A stretch of DNA of 64,000 nucleotides, taken from Microbacterium testaceum StLB037. GTDB taxonomy: Bacteria > Actinomycetota > Actinomycetes > Actinomycetales > Microbacteriaceae. A program made the translations under genes and the position numbers. Of this stretch, positions 55,048-64,000 are shown piece by piece. The stretch is from the NCBI RefSeq assembly GCF_000202635.1, contig NC_015125.1, forward strand, positions 3,658,001 to 3,722,000, in the 5' to 3' direction. Position 1 is the first letter of the stretch; every line of letters starts with the position of its first letter. The notes beneath the pieces are model-generated. The model ran no database searches. It was not told the DNA's origin and worked only from the letters and a program-made list of their open reading frames with translations.

Positions 55048-55967
55048 GCCTGGATGTCTTCTTTCAGAAGCGAGACGGCCGCATCGAGGTCGTCGGGGGT
55101 CTTGACCGCCACGGTGGGTGTGCCGCGCAGGGCGCGCTTCGCGAGTCCCGTCAGCGCTCCCGCGGGCGAGAGTTCGATGATGCCGGTCACGCCCCGCTCG
55201 GCGAAGGAAGCCATGCAGCGGTCCCAGCGCACGGGCGACGCGACCTGGGCGACGACGAGGTCGAGGGCGCGGCGGCCGTCGGCGACGACGGAACCGTCGG
55301 AGTTGGTCCAGAGCGTCACGCCGGGGTCGGAGACCTCGACGTCGGCCGCCGCCGCGCGCAGGACCTCGACGGCGGGTTCCATGAAGCGCGTGTGGAAGGC
55401 GCCGGCGACCTGCAGCGGGATCACTCGTGCCCCGCGCGGCGCTTCAGCCGCGAGCTCTGCGAGGGCCGGAAGCTCGCCCGCCGCCACGATCTGGCCGCCC
55501 CCGTTGTAGTTGGCCGGGGTGAGTCCGAGCGCCTCGAGCCGTTCGAGCACGGCCGTCTCGTCGCCCCCGACGACGGCGCTCATACCGGTCTCGGTGACGG
55601 CCGCGGCCTCGGCCATCGCGCGGCCTCGTAGACCGACCAGACGCAGTGCGTCGCCGTCGGACAGGACTCCGGATGCCGCAAGCGCGGCGATCTCGCCCAC
55701 GGAGTGCCCCGCAACCCCGGCGACGGCGCTGCCGGAGCGCTCCGTCAGCGCAGCCCACGACAGCAGGCTCGCGGCGACGATGAGGGGCTGGGCGACGCTC
55801 GTGTCGCGGATGCGGTCGGCATCCCACTCGGTGCCGGCGGCGACGAGGTCGACACCGGCCTGCTCGGAGTACGCGGCGAGGCGCTCGCGCGCCCCGTCGA
55901 GCTCGAGCCACGGCGTGAGGAACCCAGGGGTTTGCGACCCCTGCCCGGGGAAGACGGCGATGATCAC
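55044..55967 (-). CDS. fabD: Malonyl-CoA:ACP transacylase FabD
   Basis: A 307-residue transacylase that loads malonyl groups onto ACP. It has IIAVFPGQGSQTPGF at the start, GHSVGEIAALAASG with the catalytic Ser, and the QVAGAFHTRFM His motif. GTG 55967 is chosen because the conserved start IIAVFPGQG follows directly; a longer reading frame upstream is not conserved. Confidence 0.95.
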   Translation of the reverse strand: MIIAVFPGQGSQTPGFLTPWLELDGARERLAAYSEQAGVDLVAAGTEWDADRIRDTSVAQPLIVAASLLSWAALTERSGSAVAGVAGHSVGEIAALAASGVLSDGDALRLVGLRGRAMAEAAAVTETGMSAVVGGDETAVLERLEALGLTPANYNGGGQIVAAGELPALAELAAEAPRGARVIPLQVAGAFHTRFMEPAVEVLRAAAADVEVSDPGVTLWTNSDGSVVADGRRALDLVVAQVASPVRWDRCMASFAERGVTGIIELSPAGALTGLAKRALRGTPTVAVKTPDDLDAAVSLLKEDIQA

Positions 55968-56049
55968 GGTCCCATCCTGCCAAGGATCGGGCGCGGGCTT
56001 ATGGAGGTATCGACACAGATATGCGGCGTGTCTTTGTGCGAGCCGTGCA

Positions 56050-57366
56050 TCAACGAGGCAGAGAGGAGCGCCGACCGGCGGCTCCACGCCGTCGCGTGGC
56101 ATCCGTTCCGATCGATCCGAGGATCAGCGCGGTCTGGAGGATGAGCGCTTCGCGGGGGCCGGTGGCATCCCACCCGATGACCTCGGACACGCGCTTCAGG
56201 CGATAGCGCACCGTGTTCGGGTGCACGTACAGCTCGCGGGCGGTGGCCTCGAGCGAGCGACCGTTGTCGAGGTAGCTCCAGAGCGTGGCGACGAGATCGG
56301 TGCTGTGCGCCTGGAGCGGACGGTAAACGCGGTCCACCAGCGTCTGCTTGGCCACCGCATCGCCCGCGAGGGCGCGCTCGGGGAGGAGGTCGTCCGCCTC
56401 GACCGGACGCGGGGCGTGGCGCCACGCGCGGGCGACGGCGAAGCCCGCCAGCGCCGCGCGTGCACTCTGCCCGGCGTCGACGAGAGCGGCGACCGGGGGG
56501 CCGAGCACGAGGTGTCCCGAGCCGAAGCCGGGTTCGAGACGCTTGGCGATCTCGGTGAAGGGGAGCTCGGTCGTGTCGTCACCCCCGCGAGCGGGGAGCT
56601 CGGCGCGACCGAGGACGAGGACGAGACGCGACCCCTGGACACCGATGAGGACGTCGACGCCGAGCTTGCGCGCGGTGCGGCGCACCTGGTCGACATCGAA
56701 CTGCGGGGGAGTCGTGCCCACCAGAACGGCGACCTCGCCGTGGCCGTGCCATCCGAGGGCGGCGATGCGACTGGGCAGCTCTTCGTCGGCCTCGCCCGTG
56801 AGGATCGAGTCGACGACGAGCGCTTCGAGACGCGCGTCCCAGAGCCCGCGCGCTTCCGCCGCTCGCGCGTAGACGTCTGCGGCCGCGAAGGCCACCTCGC
56901 GCGAGTAGAGGAGCATCGCTTCGCGCACGCTCTTGCTTCGGCCCGCGACGCGCTCCTCCATCACCTCGACGGTGACGCGGACGAGCTGCAGCGTCTGCGT
57001 CAGGCTCACGCTGCGCAGGAGCTCGCGGGGGGCCGCCGCGAAGATGTCGGACGCGATCGCGGGTGTCTGCGCGGGGTCCTCGACCCACTGCGTGAACGAC
57101 GTGATGCCGGCTTGGGCGACGAGGCCGACGGCCGATCGCCGGGCCGGCGGCATCCCGGCGTACCAGGGGAGGGTCTCCTCGAGACGCTGGATGGTGGCTG
57201 TCGCGAGGTCGCCCGAGATGCGGCGCAGCCAGACGAGGGTCTCTTCCTTGTCGCGAGCCGCCCGGTCCTTGCCCGCCGTCGCCGACGTGTGCGAGTCCCG
57301 CGAAATGCGGTCGGGACCGGCCCCACCCGAAAGGGGGGAGCCGGTCCCGACCGTGGGTTCACTCAC
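56050..57366 (-). CDS. fasR: PucR/CdaR-type regulator, FasR-like
   Basis: 438 residues. Central GGDEF-like/PucR region (about 170-300) and a C-terminal PucR HTH (RSLEATARELYVHPNTVRYR, near residue 390). In Streptomyces, the gene in this position, just upstream of fabD-fabH-acpP-fabF, encodes FasR, an activator of the operon; this is taken as the orthologue. Start: GTG 57366, five bases after the aceE stop. The first about 30 codons encode a weakly conserved, Gly/Pro-rich stretch that holds a strong hairpin. No other in-frame ATG, GTG or TTG lies before the conserved part. Confidence 0.85.
   Translation of the reverse strand: MSEPTVGTGSPLSGGAGPDRISRDSHTSATAGKDRAARDKEETLVWLRRISGDLATATIQRLEETLPWYAGMPPARRSAVGLVAQAGITSFTQWVEDPAQTPAIASDIFAAAPRELLRSVSLTQTLQLVRVTVEVMEERVAGRSKSVREAMLLYSREVAFAAADVYARAAEARGLWDARLEALVVDSILTGEADEELPSRIAALGWHGHGEVAVLVGTTPPQFDVDQVRRTARKLGVDVLIGVQGSRLVLVLGRAELPARGGDDTTELPFTEIAKRLEPGFGSGHLVLGPPVAALVDAGQSARAALAGFAVARAWRHAPRPVEADDLLPERALAGDAVAKQTLVDRVYRPLQAHSTDLVATLWSYLDNGRSLEATARELYVHPNTVRYRLKRVSEVIGWDATGPREALILQTALILGSIGTDATRRRGAAGRRSSLPR
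57308..57353. other. Strong hairpin inside the 5' end of fasR
   Basis: CGGTCGGGACCGGC at 57308-57321 is a perfect inverted match of 57340-57353; inner bases add three more G-C pairs and close on a four-base loop. It lies 4-20 codons into fasR and 18-63 bases after the aceE stop, and could act as an attenuator or terminator for aceE read-through. Confidence 0.6.
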
Positions 57367-57370
57367 GTGA

Positions 57371-60097
57371 TCAGGCCTCGCCACCCGCGTTGCCGCTGGT
57401 GCCGGCGTTGACGTCGTGCAGGCGGTACTTCTCGATCGCCTGTCCGACGACCGCGCGGTCGACCTTGCCCTCTTCCGCGAGCGCCTGCAGGGCGCGGACC
57501 GCGAGCGAGGGGCCGTCGATCTTGAAGAAGCGGCGGGCCGCTGCGCGGGTGTCCGAGAAGCCGAAGCCGTCGGCGCCGAGCGTCCAGTAGTTCTGCGGGA
57601 CCCACTGACGGATCTGGTCCTGGACGGCGTGCATCCAGTCGCTGACCGCGACGACCGGGCCCTGGGCTTCCTTCAGCTTGTCGGTGAGGTAGGCCACGCG
57701 CGGCTCCGCCTCGGGGTGCAGGAAGTTGTGCTCGTCGGCGGCGAGACCGTCGCGGCGCAGCTCGCTCCACGAGGTGACCGACCACACGTCGGCCACGACG
57801 CCCCAGTCGTCCTTCAGCAGGCGCTGGGCCTCGAACGCCCACGGCACACCGACGCCGGAGGCGAGCAGCTGCGTGCGGGGACCGTCGCCCTCGCCCGAGG
57901 AGATGTGGTGGATGCCACGGACGATGCCGTCGACGTCCACGTTCTCGGGCTCGGCCGGCTGCACGTACGGCTCGTTGTAGACCGTCATGTAGTACATGAC
58001 GTTGGGGTCGGGGTGGTTGCCGCCGTACATGCGCTCGATACCGGAGCGGACGATGTGCGAGATCTCGTACCCGTAGGCCGGGTCGTAGGACACGGTCGCC
58101 GGGTTCGTGGATGCCAACAGCTGCGAGTGGCCGTCGGCGTGCTGCAGGCCCTCACCGGTCAGCGTGGTGCGACCGGCGGTCGCGCCGATGATGAAACCGC
58201 GCGCCATCTGGTCGCCGGCGGCCCACTGGGCGTCGCCCGTGCGCTGGAAGCCGAACATCGAGTAGAAGACGTAGACCGGGATGAGCGGCTCGCCGTGCGT
58301 CGCGTACGAGGTTCCGGCCGCGGTGAACGCCGCGAGGGCGCCTGCCTCGTTGATGCCGACGTGGATGATCTGCCCCTGCGGGCTCTCCTTGTACGCGAGC
58401 AGCAGCTCGCGGTCGACCGAGGTGTAGTGCTGACCCTTGGGGTTATAGATCTTCGCCGTCGGGAAGTACGCGTCCATGCCGAACGTGCGCGCCTCGTCGG
58501 GGATGATCGGCACGATGCGGTGACCGAAGTCCTTGACCCGCAGCAGGTCCTTCAGGAGACGCACGAACGCCATGGTCGTAGCGATCTCCTGCGTGCCGGA
58601 GCCCTTCTTGGGCAGCGCGTAGGCGGCGTCGCCCGGCAGCTCGAGGCCGACATGCGTGGTGCGACGCTCGGGCAGGAAGCCGCCGAGCGAGCGGCGACGC
58701 TCGAGCATGTACTTGATCGTCTCGTCCTGCTCGCCGGGGTTGTAGTACGGCGGCTGGTACGGGTTCTCGTCGAGCTGCGCGTCGGTGACGGGGATGTCCA
58801 TCGCGTCGCGGAAGGCCTTGAGGTCGTCGAGCGTCAGCTTCTTCATCTGGTGGGTCGCGTTGCGGCCCTCGAAGTGCGGACCGAGGCCGTAGCCCTTGAT
58901 CGTCTTCGCCAGGATGACCGTGGGCTGTCCCTTGTGCTCCTTGGCCGCCTTGAACGCGGCGAACACCTTGCGGTAGTCGTGACCACCGCGCTTGAGGCCC
59001 CAGATCTGCTCGTCGGTGTAGTCCTTGACGAGCTCGAGGGCGCGCGGGTCGCGGCCGAAGAAGTTCTCGCGGACGTACGCGCCGTTCTCGGCTTTGTAGG
59101 TCTGGTAGTCGCCGTCGGGCGTGGTGTTCATGAGGTTGAGCAGCGCACCCTCGGTGTCGCGGGCGAGCAGGTCGTCCCACTCACGGCCCCACACGACCTT
59201 GATGACGTTCCAGCCGGCACCGCGGAAGAAGCTCTCGAGCTCCTGGATGATCTTGCCGTTGCCGCGTACGGGGCCGTCGAGACGCTGGAGGTTGCAGTTG
59301 ACGATGAACGTCAGGTTGTCGAGGCCCTCGTTCGCCGCGACCTGCAGCTGTCCGCGGCTCTCGACCTCGTCCATCTCGCCGTCGCCGAGGTAGGCCCAGA
59401 CGTGGGAGTCGCCGACGTCCTTGATGCCGCGGTTCGACAGGTACTTGTTCGACATCGCCTGGTAGATCGCGTTGATCGGACCGAGACCCATCGACACCGT
59501 CGGGAACTGCCAGAACTCCGGCATGAGACGGGGGTGGGGGTAGGAGGGGATACCGTTGGGCGCCTGCGACTTCTCCTGGCGGAAGCCGTCGAGCTGCGCC
59601 TCGGTGAGGCGACCCTCGAGGTACGCGCGTGCGTAGGCGCCGGGGGAGGCGTGGCCCTGGATGAAGATCTGGTCGCCGCCCGAGGGGTCGTCGAGACCGC
59701 GGAAGAAGTGGTTGAAGCCGACCTCGTACAGCGCAGCCGACGAGGCGTAGGTGGAGATGTGGCCGCCGACGCCGATGCCGGGGCGCTGCGCACGGTGCAC
59801 GGTGACCGCGGCGTTCCAGCGGATCCACTTGCGGTACCGGCGCTCGAGTTCCTCGTCACCGGGGAACTCGGGCTCGTTCTTCTGCGAGATGGTGTTGATG
59901 TAGTCGGTGGTGGGAACCATCGGCACGTTGAGGTGCAGTTCCTTCGAGCCCTTGAGAAGGCTCAGCATGATCTCGCGAGCGCGGGCCGGCCCCTTGGCCT
60001 GGACGAGCTGTCGCAGGGATTCCTGCCACTCCCCGGTCTCTTCGGGGTCGCTGTCCTGCGGCCCTTGCGAATACGGATCCTGGTCGTGAACAGTCAC
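57371..60097 (-). CDS. aceE: Pyruvate dehydrogenase E1 component AceE (homodimeric)
   Basis: 908 residues, the actinobacterial length. It decarboxylates pyruvate with thiamine diphosphate and passes the acetyl group to lipoyl-E2, giving acetyl-CoA. The TPP motif is GDGEMDE...N ([20 protein letters not shown] then [12 protein letters not shown]). GTG 60097 starts the conserved [13 protein letters not shown] end. No E2 or E3 gene is nearby; in actinobacteria they are usually elsewhere. It lies directly upstream of fasR-fab, tying acetyl-CoA production to fatty-acid synthesis. Confidence 0.96.
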   Translation of the reverse strand: MTVHDQDPYSQGPQDSDPEETGEWQESLRQLVQAKGPARAREIMLSLLKGSKELHLNVPMVPTTDYINTISQKNEPEFPGDEELERRYRKWIRWNAAVTVHRAQRPGIGVGGHISTYASSAALYEVGFNHFFRGLDDPSGGDQIFIQGHASPGAYARAYLEGRLTEAQLDGFRQEKSQAPNGIPSYPHPRLMPEFWQFPTVSMGLGPINAIYQAMSNKYLSNRGIKDVGDSHVWAYLGDGEMDEVESRGQLQVAANEGLDNLTFIVNCNLQRLDGPVRGNGKIIQELESFFRGAGWNVIKVVWGREWDDLLARDTEGALLNLMNTTPDGDYQTYKAENGAYVRENFFGRDPRALELVKDYTDEQIWGLKRGGHDYRKVFAAFKAAKEHKGQPTVILAKTIKGYGLGPHFEGRNATHQMKKLTLDDLKAFRDAMDIPVTDAQLDENPYQPPYYNPGEQDETIKYMLERRRSLGGFLPERRTTHVGLELPGDAAYALPKKGSGTQEIATTMAFVRLLKDLLRVKDFGHRIVPIIPDEARTFGMDAYFPTAKIYNPKGQHYTSVDRELLLAYKESPQGQIIHVGINEAGALAAFTAAGTSYATHGEPLIPVYVFYSMFGFQRTGDAQWAAGDQMARGFIIGATAGRTTLTGEGLQHADGHSQLLASTNPATVSYDPAYGYEISHIVRSGIERMYGGNHPDPNVMYYMTVYNEPYVQPAEPENVDVDGIVRGIHHISSGEGDGPRTQLLASGVGVPWAFEAQRLLKDDWGVVADVWSVTSWSELRRDGLAADEHNFLHPEAEPRVAYLTDKLKEAQGPVVAVSDWMHAVQDQIRQWVPQNYWTLGADGFGFSDTRAAARRFFKIDGPSLAVRALQALAEEGKVDRAVVGQAIEKYRLHDVNAGTSGNAGGEA

Positions 60098-60357
60098 GGA
60101 AGACCTTTCGTCGTCTGGCAGGTCATGCCAGAGAATCGCCATACAAGTGCGGCAACCCTTGTTCGCTCCGCACAATCAACCAGCGTCCAGCCTAGCGAGT
60201 CGCGGGGACATCGGATGCGCGCGTGGCGTACACATCCCGCGCGACCGTCCGACGCTTCGACGTCGAACGATCCACCGCGCGCCCGGGATCGGATCACCGG
60301 ATGCCACGTCCCGGTGTTCCACCGCTGACGCATCGGACGCGGGTCTACCCTGAGCGC
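60098..60357. promoter_or_regulatory. aceE / DUF1345 divergent intergenic region
   Basis: 260 bases with no credible gene. The minus strand carries GTGCGG...CCGCAC (6-bp inverted repeat about 20 bases apart, near 60150-60175), possibly an operator for aceE. No convincing -35/-10 pair was found. Confidence 0.35.
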
Positions 60358-61053
60358 GTGACTTCCAGCGCATCCGCGGGCTTCCGGACCCGCCCTGAGC
60401 ATCGCTGGCCGGTGCTCATCGCCCTCGGCGTCGGCACCGGGTTGTACGCGGTCCTCCCCAGCGACGCGTCGGGTATTCTGCGCTACGTCGTCGTGATCGC
60501 CGGCGTGCTCTGCGCGATCCCCATGGTGGTCACCAACCCCGCACGGTTGACGCGCGAGACGCGTGTCGGACGCGGTTTCGCGCTCGCGTTCACCGTCGTG
60601 CTCCTCGCCGCCAACCAGGTCGCCTTCTTCCTCCTCGTCCACCAGCTGCTTCAGGGCGAGGGGAGCGGAGCGACGACCCTGCTGGGTGCGGCGCAGGTGT
60701 GGGCGATCAACGTCATCGGCTACGCCGTCGTGTATTGGGAGATGGACCGGGGCGGCCCGATCGCCCGCCGCCGCGACGCCCGCGACGAGCTGCCGCCCGC
60801 CGACTTCCAGTTCCCGCAGGACTCCGACCGCGACGCCGTGAGCGAAGTCGCCCGGCGCTCGTCCGACATCGAGGACTGGGCCCCGGGGTACGTCGACTAC
60901 CTGTACTTCTCGGCATCCAACGCGATGGCCTTCAGCCCCACCGACGTCATGCCGCTGAGCACGCGCGCGAAGATGTTCATGATGGTGCAGGCGATCTCGG
61001 GGTTCGTGCTGCTCGCACTCGTGATCGCGCGGAGCGTGAACATCCTGAGCTGA
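60358..61053 (+). CDS. DUF1345 family membrane protein
   Basis: 231 residues with about five membrane segments. The ending VDYLYFSASNAMAFSPTDVMPLSTRAKMFMM (shown in part) is the family signature. The function is unknown. GTG 60358 is preferred to an upstream ATG at 60223 because the extension is not hydrophobic or conserved. Confidence 0.87.
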   Translation: MTSSASAGFRTRPEHRWPVLIALGVGTGLYAVLPSDASGILRYVVVIAGVLCAIPMVVTNPARLTRETRVGRGFALAFTVVLLAANQVAFFLLVHQLLQGEGSGATTLLGAAQVWAINVIGYAVVYWEMDRGGPIARRRDARDELPPADFQFPQDSDRDAVSEVARRSSDIEDWAPGYVDYLYFSASNAMAFSPTDVMPLSTRAKMFMMVQAISGFVLLALVIARSVNILS

Positions 61054-61056
61054 CGG

Positions 61057-61132
61057 TGGTGGGCCCTGCCGGGATCGAACCGACGACATCCACGGTGTAA
61101 ACGTGGCGCTCTACCAGCTGAGCTAAAGGCCC
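61057..61132 (-). tRNA. tRNA-Val (anticodon TAC)
   Basis: A 76-base cloverleaf with encoded CCA. Acceptor GGGCCTT pairs with AGGGCCC, D arm TAGCTCAGCTGGTAGAGC, anticodon loop TTTACAC (TAC), T arm GGTTCGATCCC. It is on the minus strand. Confidence 0.96.
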
Positions 61133-61146
61133 GGGATGCCCCGAGT

Positions 61147-62424
61147 CTAGCGGGCGAGCGACCGCGCGCAGAGCTCGACGAGGAACGAGTACACCGCGAA
61201 GCTCGGGTCGGCGACCAGCTCGTGCGTGCCGTCGACCGGGGGAGCGACCCGCTTCCAGCCGCGCCCCGGGATGATGACGTCGTACCGCTCCGCTCCGGCG
61301 CCCTGGACGACGATGTCGGTCCAGGGCGCGGTGTCGTCGCGCACCGCGGCCTCGAGGGCGGCGGTCTCCACGGTCGACGCCTCAGGGTCATCGATCGGCC
61401 AGAACGGGGCGAGCCCGCTCCACGCGGCGACGAGAGCCGGCAGGTGCTCGGGGGCGATGAGGGCGTGATGGCGCCGTTCGGGATCGGCGGTCGCGGTGCC
61501 CGCGTGCAGCTCGGCGATCGACGGATCGTGCGAGACCACGATGCCGCGCGGACCGGCGAAGGCCACCAGCACCGCGGCGACCCCGCCGCGCCGAGCGCGG
61601 ACCACGAGCACCGGGCGTGGAGAACCGAGCGCGTACGCGACGGCGGTGCCGGCGGGCGTGAGCCTCGACGCGTCGTCGATGAATCCGGCCGCGGCGAGCT
61701 CGGCAGCGGCATCCGTCCCTCTCATCCGGCGGGGGAGCGACGCGGATCCCCCGCGGATGCGTGCAGCGCCCGCGCGGAGCTCCGTCAGCGCCGCCGCGGA
61801 GACAACGGGAGCGGTGGCGGCGAAGACGGGCGGCGCGAAGGCCGTGAGGTCCTCGAGCGGGAAGCCGACGCGTCTCGAGGCCTCGGCGTCGACCGGCGCG
61901 GCGCCCACGGCGCGAGCGGCGGCCTCGACCTCGGCAGGGTCGGCCGTGAGACGCAGCTGCGCGGCGATCCACGAGAACACCGGCCGCAGCGCGCCGAGCT
62001 GTGCGGGCGTCGCGCTCGCGGAGAGGTGCACGTGATGCGTGCCCGTGGCCCACACCGTCTTCGTCACGACGACGTCCGTCGTCTCCACCGGGTACACGAA
62101 CGTGATGTGTCGCGCGCGGGCGAGGCCGGCATCCGGATCCTCATCCCACAGGTCGACGCCCAGCACGCGGGCACCCGGATGCTGCCGGCCCGCGGCGAGG
62201 AGCGCGGCCGCGGAGGCATCCGTCAGGGGCGCTGTGCTCTCGACCGCCGTGAGGACGAGATTCGGCTGGAAGCCGGGCTGCTCCTCGCCCAGGGTCAGCA
62301 CGAGTTCGGCACCGTCATACTCCGAGGCGACGAAGCTGTCGGGGTACCGCACGGTCGCGTGGGTCGTGGACGCTTCGCGCACCTCGGGTGCGGGTGCCCG
62401 CTCGTCGGTGGTGAAGAACTTCAC
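61147..62424 (-). CDS. LpqN-like protein of an overlapping cassette
   Basis: 425 residues, soluble, starting GTG 62424. The first about 150 residues (TVRYPDSFVASEYDG ... TKTVWATGTHHVHLSASA) resemble the Mog1/PsbP-like fold of LpqN-family proteins. The rest (about 170-425) is an alpha/beta region I do not recognise. There is no signal peptide. It is the last gene of three that overlap by four bases each (GTGA). Such LpqN-like proteins can accompany type VII secretion or exported effectors in actinobacteria; the link here is inference. Confidence 0.55.
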   Translation of the reverse strand: MKFFTTDERAPAPEVREASTTHATVRYPDSFVASEYDGAELVLTLGEEQPGFQPNLVLTAVESTAPLTDASAAALLAAGRQHPGARVLGVDLWDEDPDAGLARARHITFVYPVETTDVVVTKTVWATGTHHVHLSASATPAQLGALRPVFSWIAAQLRLTADPAEVEAAARAVGAAPVDAEASRRVGFPLEDLTAFAPPVFAATAPVVSAAALTELRAGAARIRGGSASLPRRMRGTDAAAELAAAGFIDDASRLTPAGTAVAYALGSPRPVLVVRARRGGVAAVLVAFAGPRGIVVSHDPSIAELHAGTATADPERRHHALIAPEHLPALVAAWSGLAPFWPIDDPEASTVETAALEAAVRDDTAPWTDIVVQGAGAERYDVIIPGRGWKRVAPPVDGTHELVADPSFAVYSFLVELCARSLAR

Positions 62425-62750
62425 GCCTGTCCGCCCTTCGTCGACGCCTCGCCCCGCCAGGCGCGGTACCACCGCGGCAGCAGGAAGCGCGGCAGCCAGA
62501 ACACGCCCATGATCGCCACGAGCAGCAGAATCGCCGCGGCCCCGAGGAGAACGGCGAAGAGCTCACGCGAGTACGGACTGACCAGGAGGCCGACGGTCGC
62601 CGCCAGGAATGCCGCGCCGAGCCACAGCCAGGCGAACCCGATCGTGCTGCCGAAGCCACGGCGGACGCGCATCCAGCCCTTCCATCGGCCGGAGTATGCG
62701 ACCACGCCGAGGACGAGGAAGACGACGCCGAGGAGCAGGCCCGCGGTCAC
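62421..62750 (-). CDS. Small three-helix membrane protein
   Basis: 109 residues with three strong membrane segments (LLLGVVFLVLGVVAYSG, FAWLWLGAAFLAATVGLL and AVLLGAAAILLLVAIMGVF) and a short basic end. GTG 62750 overlaps the upstream stop. It has no recognised family; it is perhaps a partner or exporter for its neighbours. Confidence 0.75.
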   Translation of the reverse strand: MTAGLLLGVVFLVLGVVAYSGRWKGWMRVRRGFGSTIGFAWLWLGAAFLAATVGLLVSPYSRELFAVLLGAAAILLLVAIMGVFWLPRFLLPRWYRAWRGEASTKGGQA

Positions 62751-63973
62751 AGGAGGTTTCCCTGCGCCTGCGGCTCGACCCCGATCGGGCCGGGCGCCAT
62801 GATCTCGACGTTCTCCTGACGGACGTCGTCCATCACGTCTTGCGCGATCTCCTGACCGCCCCAGCCGCCCAGGACACCGCCGATCACACCACCGATGACG
62901 CCGCCGATCACCGTGCCGGGACCCGGGAAGATCGAACCGATGCCCGCTCCGAGCAGGGCACCGCCCCACGCACCACCGGCACCGCCGGCGACCGAGGAGC
63001 TGCCGATGACGAGGGTGTCGACCGCGGCTTCCTCTTGGCGCTGATCCTCGGACCATTCCGGATGCCGGGTGAGGGTGTCGTTGTAGCTCTCGCCGTAGAC
63101 GCTCCAGTACGTCAGCCCCGCGCCGAGGAGCCCCAGCCCCTTGCCCACTCGCCCCGCCCAGGCCGGCGGCGTGCCGACCCCGTCGGGGGCGAACTGCGGC
63201 TGACCGTTCCATCCCGGCAGGCCCGAGATGCGCGGGGGAGTGTCGGGCAGGAGGTTGCTCTCGAGCATCCACGCCCCGGACGGCCGCTGGACCCACACCT
63301 CTCCGTCGATGAGGCTGCGCGGCCAGGTGGGGTTGATCTGCCCGGCTGTGAGCGTGATCTCGTCGGGGAGAAGCGCTCCGGGACCGGGCACCATGAGCGT
63401 GCCGCGGTAGCGCGTGAGCAGTTCGGCGGCCAGACCCTGCACCGCCGAGCCGGCGTTGCCGTTGACGATCTCGAGACCGTCGTTCAGGAGCCAGGATGCC
63501 GAGGTCCGCAGCGCCCGCAGAGCTCGCGCGCACTCCTGGTCGGCGGCTGTCGCGTCGGCCTCGAACGTCGTCCGCGCGCGACCGACTTCGTAGAAGGTCG
63601 GCGCGTCCGGGTCGCGGTCCGCCATCGGGAGGTCCGACTGCTCGTCGACCGTCTGCAGGTCGGTCAGCAGGGCAGCGCGGCGCGTCTCGAGGGACGCGAG
63701 CGTGTCGGCGTAGGTCCGCAGGGCCGAGACGGCCGACGACAGCGCGGTGGTCAGTTCGTCGACGGCGAGCGGCAGCGGCGCCATCGCGCCGTAGGCCGTC
63801 TGAGCCTCGGGCGCCTCGTAGACCGCGCTGAGACCGCTCCAGGTCGTCGTGACGTCGGTGATGGCGTCGTCGAGTCCGTCCAAGACGCCGGCGAGTGTGT
63901 CTGCCGCGGCCGAGACCGCGGTCGAGCTGGGGACCGCGACGAGCGACCCGGTCGAGAGGACGGGAGTGCTCAC
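62747..63973 (-). CDS. WXG/LXG-like protein with glycine-zipper tail
   Basis: 408 residues. Residues 1-130 are helical with a WSG in TTTWSGLSAVY, like WXG100/LXG export domains. The middle (about 200-290) is Trp/Pro-rich, and the end (about 320-380) is a long Gly/Ala/Val stretch with repeated GGVIGG units, a glycine zipper that may insert in membranes. This is the layout of type VII-type effectors or polymorphic toxin scaffolds, but no toxin domain is recognised. GTG start. It overlaps an upstream partial gene by GTGA. Confidence 0.65.
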   Translation of the reverse strand: MSTPVLSTGSLVAVPSSTAVSAAADTLAGVLDGLDDAITDVTTTWSGLSAVYEAPEAQTAYGAMAPLPLAVDELTTALSSAVSALRTYADTLASLETRRAALLTDLQTVDEQSDLPMADRDPDAPTFYEVGRARTTFEADATAADQECARALRALRTSASWLLNDGLEIVNGNAGSAVQGLAAELLTRYRGTLMVPGPGALLPDEITLTAGQINPTWPRSLIDGEVWVQRPSGAWMLESNLLPDTPPRISGLPGWNGQPQFAPDGVGTPPAWAGRVGKGLGLLGAGLTYWSVYGESYNDTLTRHPEWSEDQRQEEAAVDTLVIGSSSVAGGAGGAWGGALLGAGIGSIFPGPGTVIGGVIGGVIGGVLGGWGGQEIAQDVMDDVRQENVEIMAPGPIGVEPQAQGNLL

Positions 63974-64000
63974 GGCTCGAGTCCGTTCAGCGTCGACTGC
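63970..64000 (-). CDS. End of an upstream gene (probably WXG100-like)
   Basis: Reading back from the window edge, one frame ends QSTLNGLEP then TGA at 63970-63972, overlapping the next start by GTGA. Nine residues are too few to name it, but small WXG100 genes usually stand just upstream of LXG-like ones. Confidence 0.35.
   Translation of the reverse strand, partial: QSTLNGLEP

Noticed and set aside
62421..63533. A 370-codon minus-strand frame through the small membrane protein
   Set aside because: Its upstream part overlaps the LXG-like gene and is Arg-rich shadow sequence; the GTG at 62750 with GTGA coupling is the real start.

Overview
The window is a stretch of a high-GC actinobacterial chromosome. 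Gene content and order (dnaJ2-rsmE-HIT-phoH-ybeY-corC-era, leuA, recO-uppS, dusB-dgt-dnaG, aceE-fasR-fabD-fabH-acpP-fabF), many GTG starts, ATGA/GTGA gene overlaps and Microbacteriaceae-type small proteins (DUF3145, DUF7882) point to Microbacterium or a close relative. That assignment is inference from content; no rRNA gene is present to confirm it.

Layout. 1-13.5 kb is housekeeping: the dnaJ-to-era cluster, an oxidoreductase/acetyltransferase pair, leuA behind a leucine-rich leader peptide and attenuator-like hairpins, a methyltransferase, a MOSC protein, then on the minus strand a glutaryl-CoA-dehydrogenase-like enzyme with a CaiB-type CoA-transferase and a TRIC-like channel. 13.5-23.5 kb is an accessory island: a divergent WXG100-like gene and a 1794-residue RHS protein whose variable C-terminal tip is an EndoU-type RNase, followed by a MafI-type immunity gene and a string of immunity or immunity-like genes. 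One of these is an internal duplication broken by a frameshift. Another fuses a cysteine-rich CPCC domain to a second MafI-like domain. 23.5-38.4 kb is core again (recO, uppS, dusB, dgt, dnaG, tRNA-Asn, def, a tRNA with CAU anticodon) with an orphan ABC ATPase, an acyltransferase/SGNH protein, glutaminase and a lipoprotein/glutathionylspermidine-synthase-like pair.

38.5-52.3 kb holds a folate-independent methionine synthase pair (MesD/MesX) divergent from a LysR regulator, tandem CNNM/CorC membrane proteins with a structured 5' leader, a GntR-ABC operon, and a two-component system divergent from a proline-rich exported protein, with OmpR-type direct repeats between them. 52.4-60.1 kb (minus strand) is the type II fatty-acid synthesis operon with its PucR-type regulator FasR, directly downstream of the E1 component of pyruvate dehydrogenase; together they link acetyl-CoA supply to fatty-acid initiation. 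61.1-64 kb is a tightly overlapping minus-strand cassette (LpqN-like protein, small membrane protein, WXG/LXG-like protein with a glycine-zipper tail) that runs off the window and looks like an export-associated or effector operon of unknown role.

The most interesting region is the RHS-EndoU island: the toxin tip can be separated from the conserved core by composition, the EndoU/MafI pairing matches the known MafB/MafI logic, and the downstream array preserves a broken duplicated gene and a multi-domain fused immunity protein.
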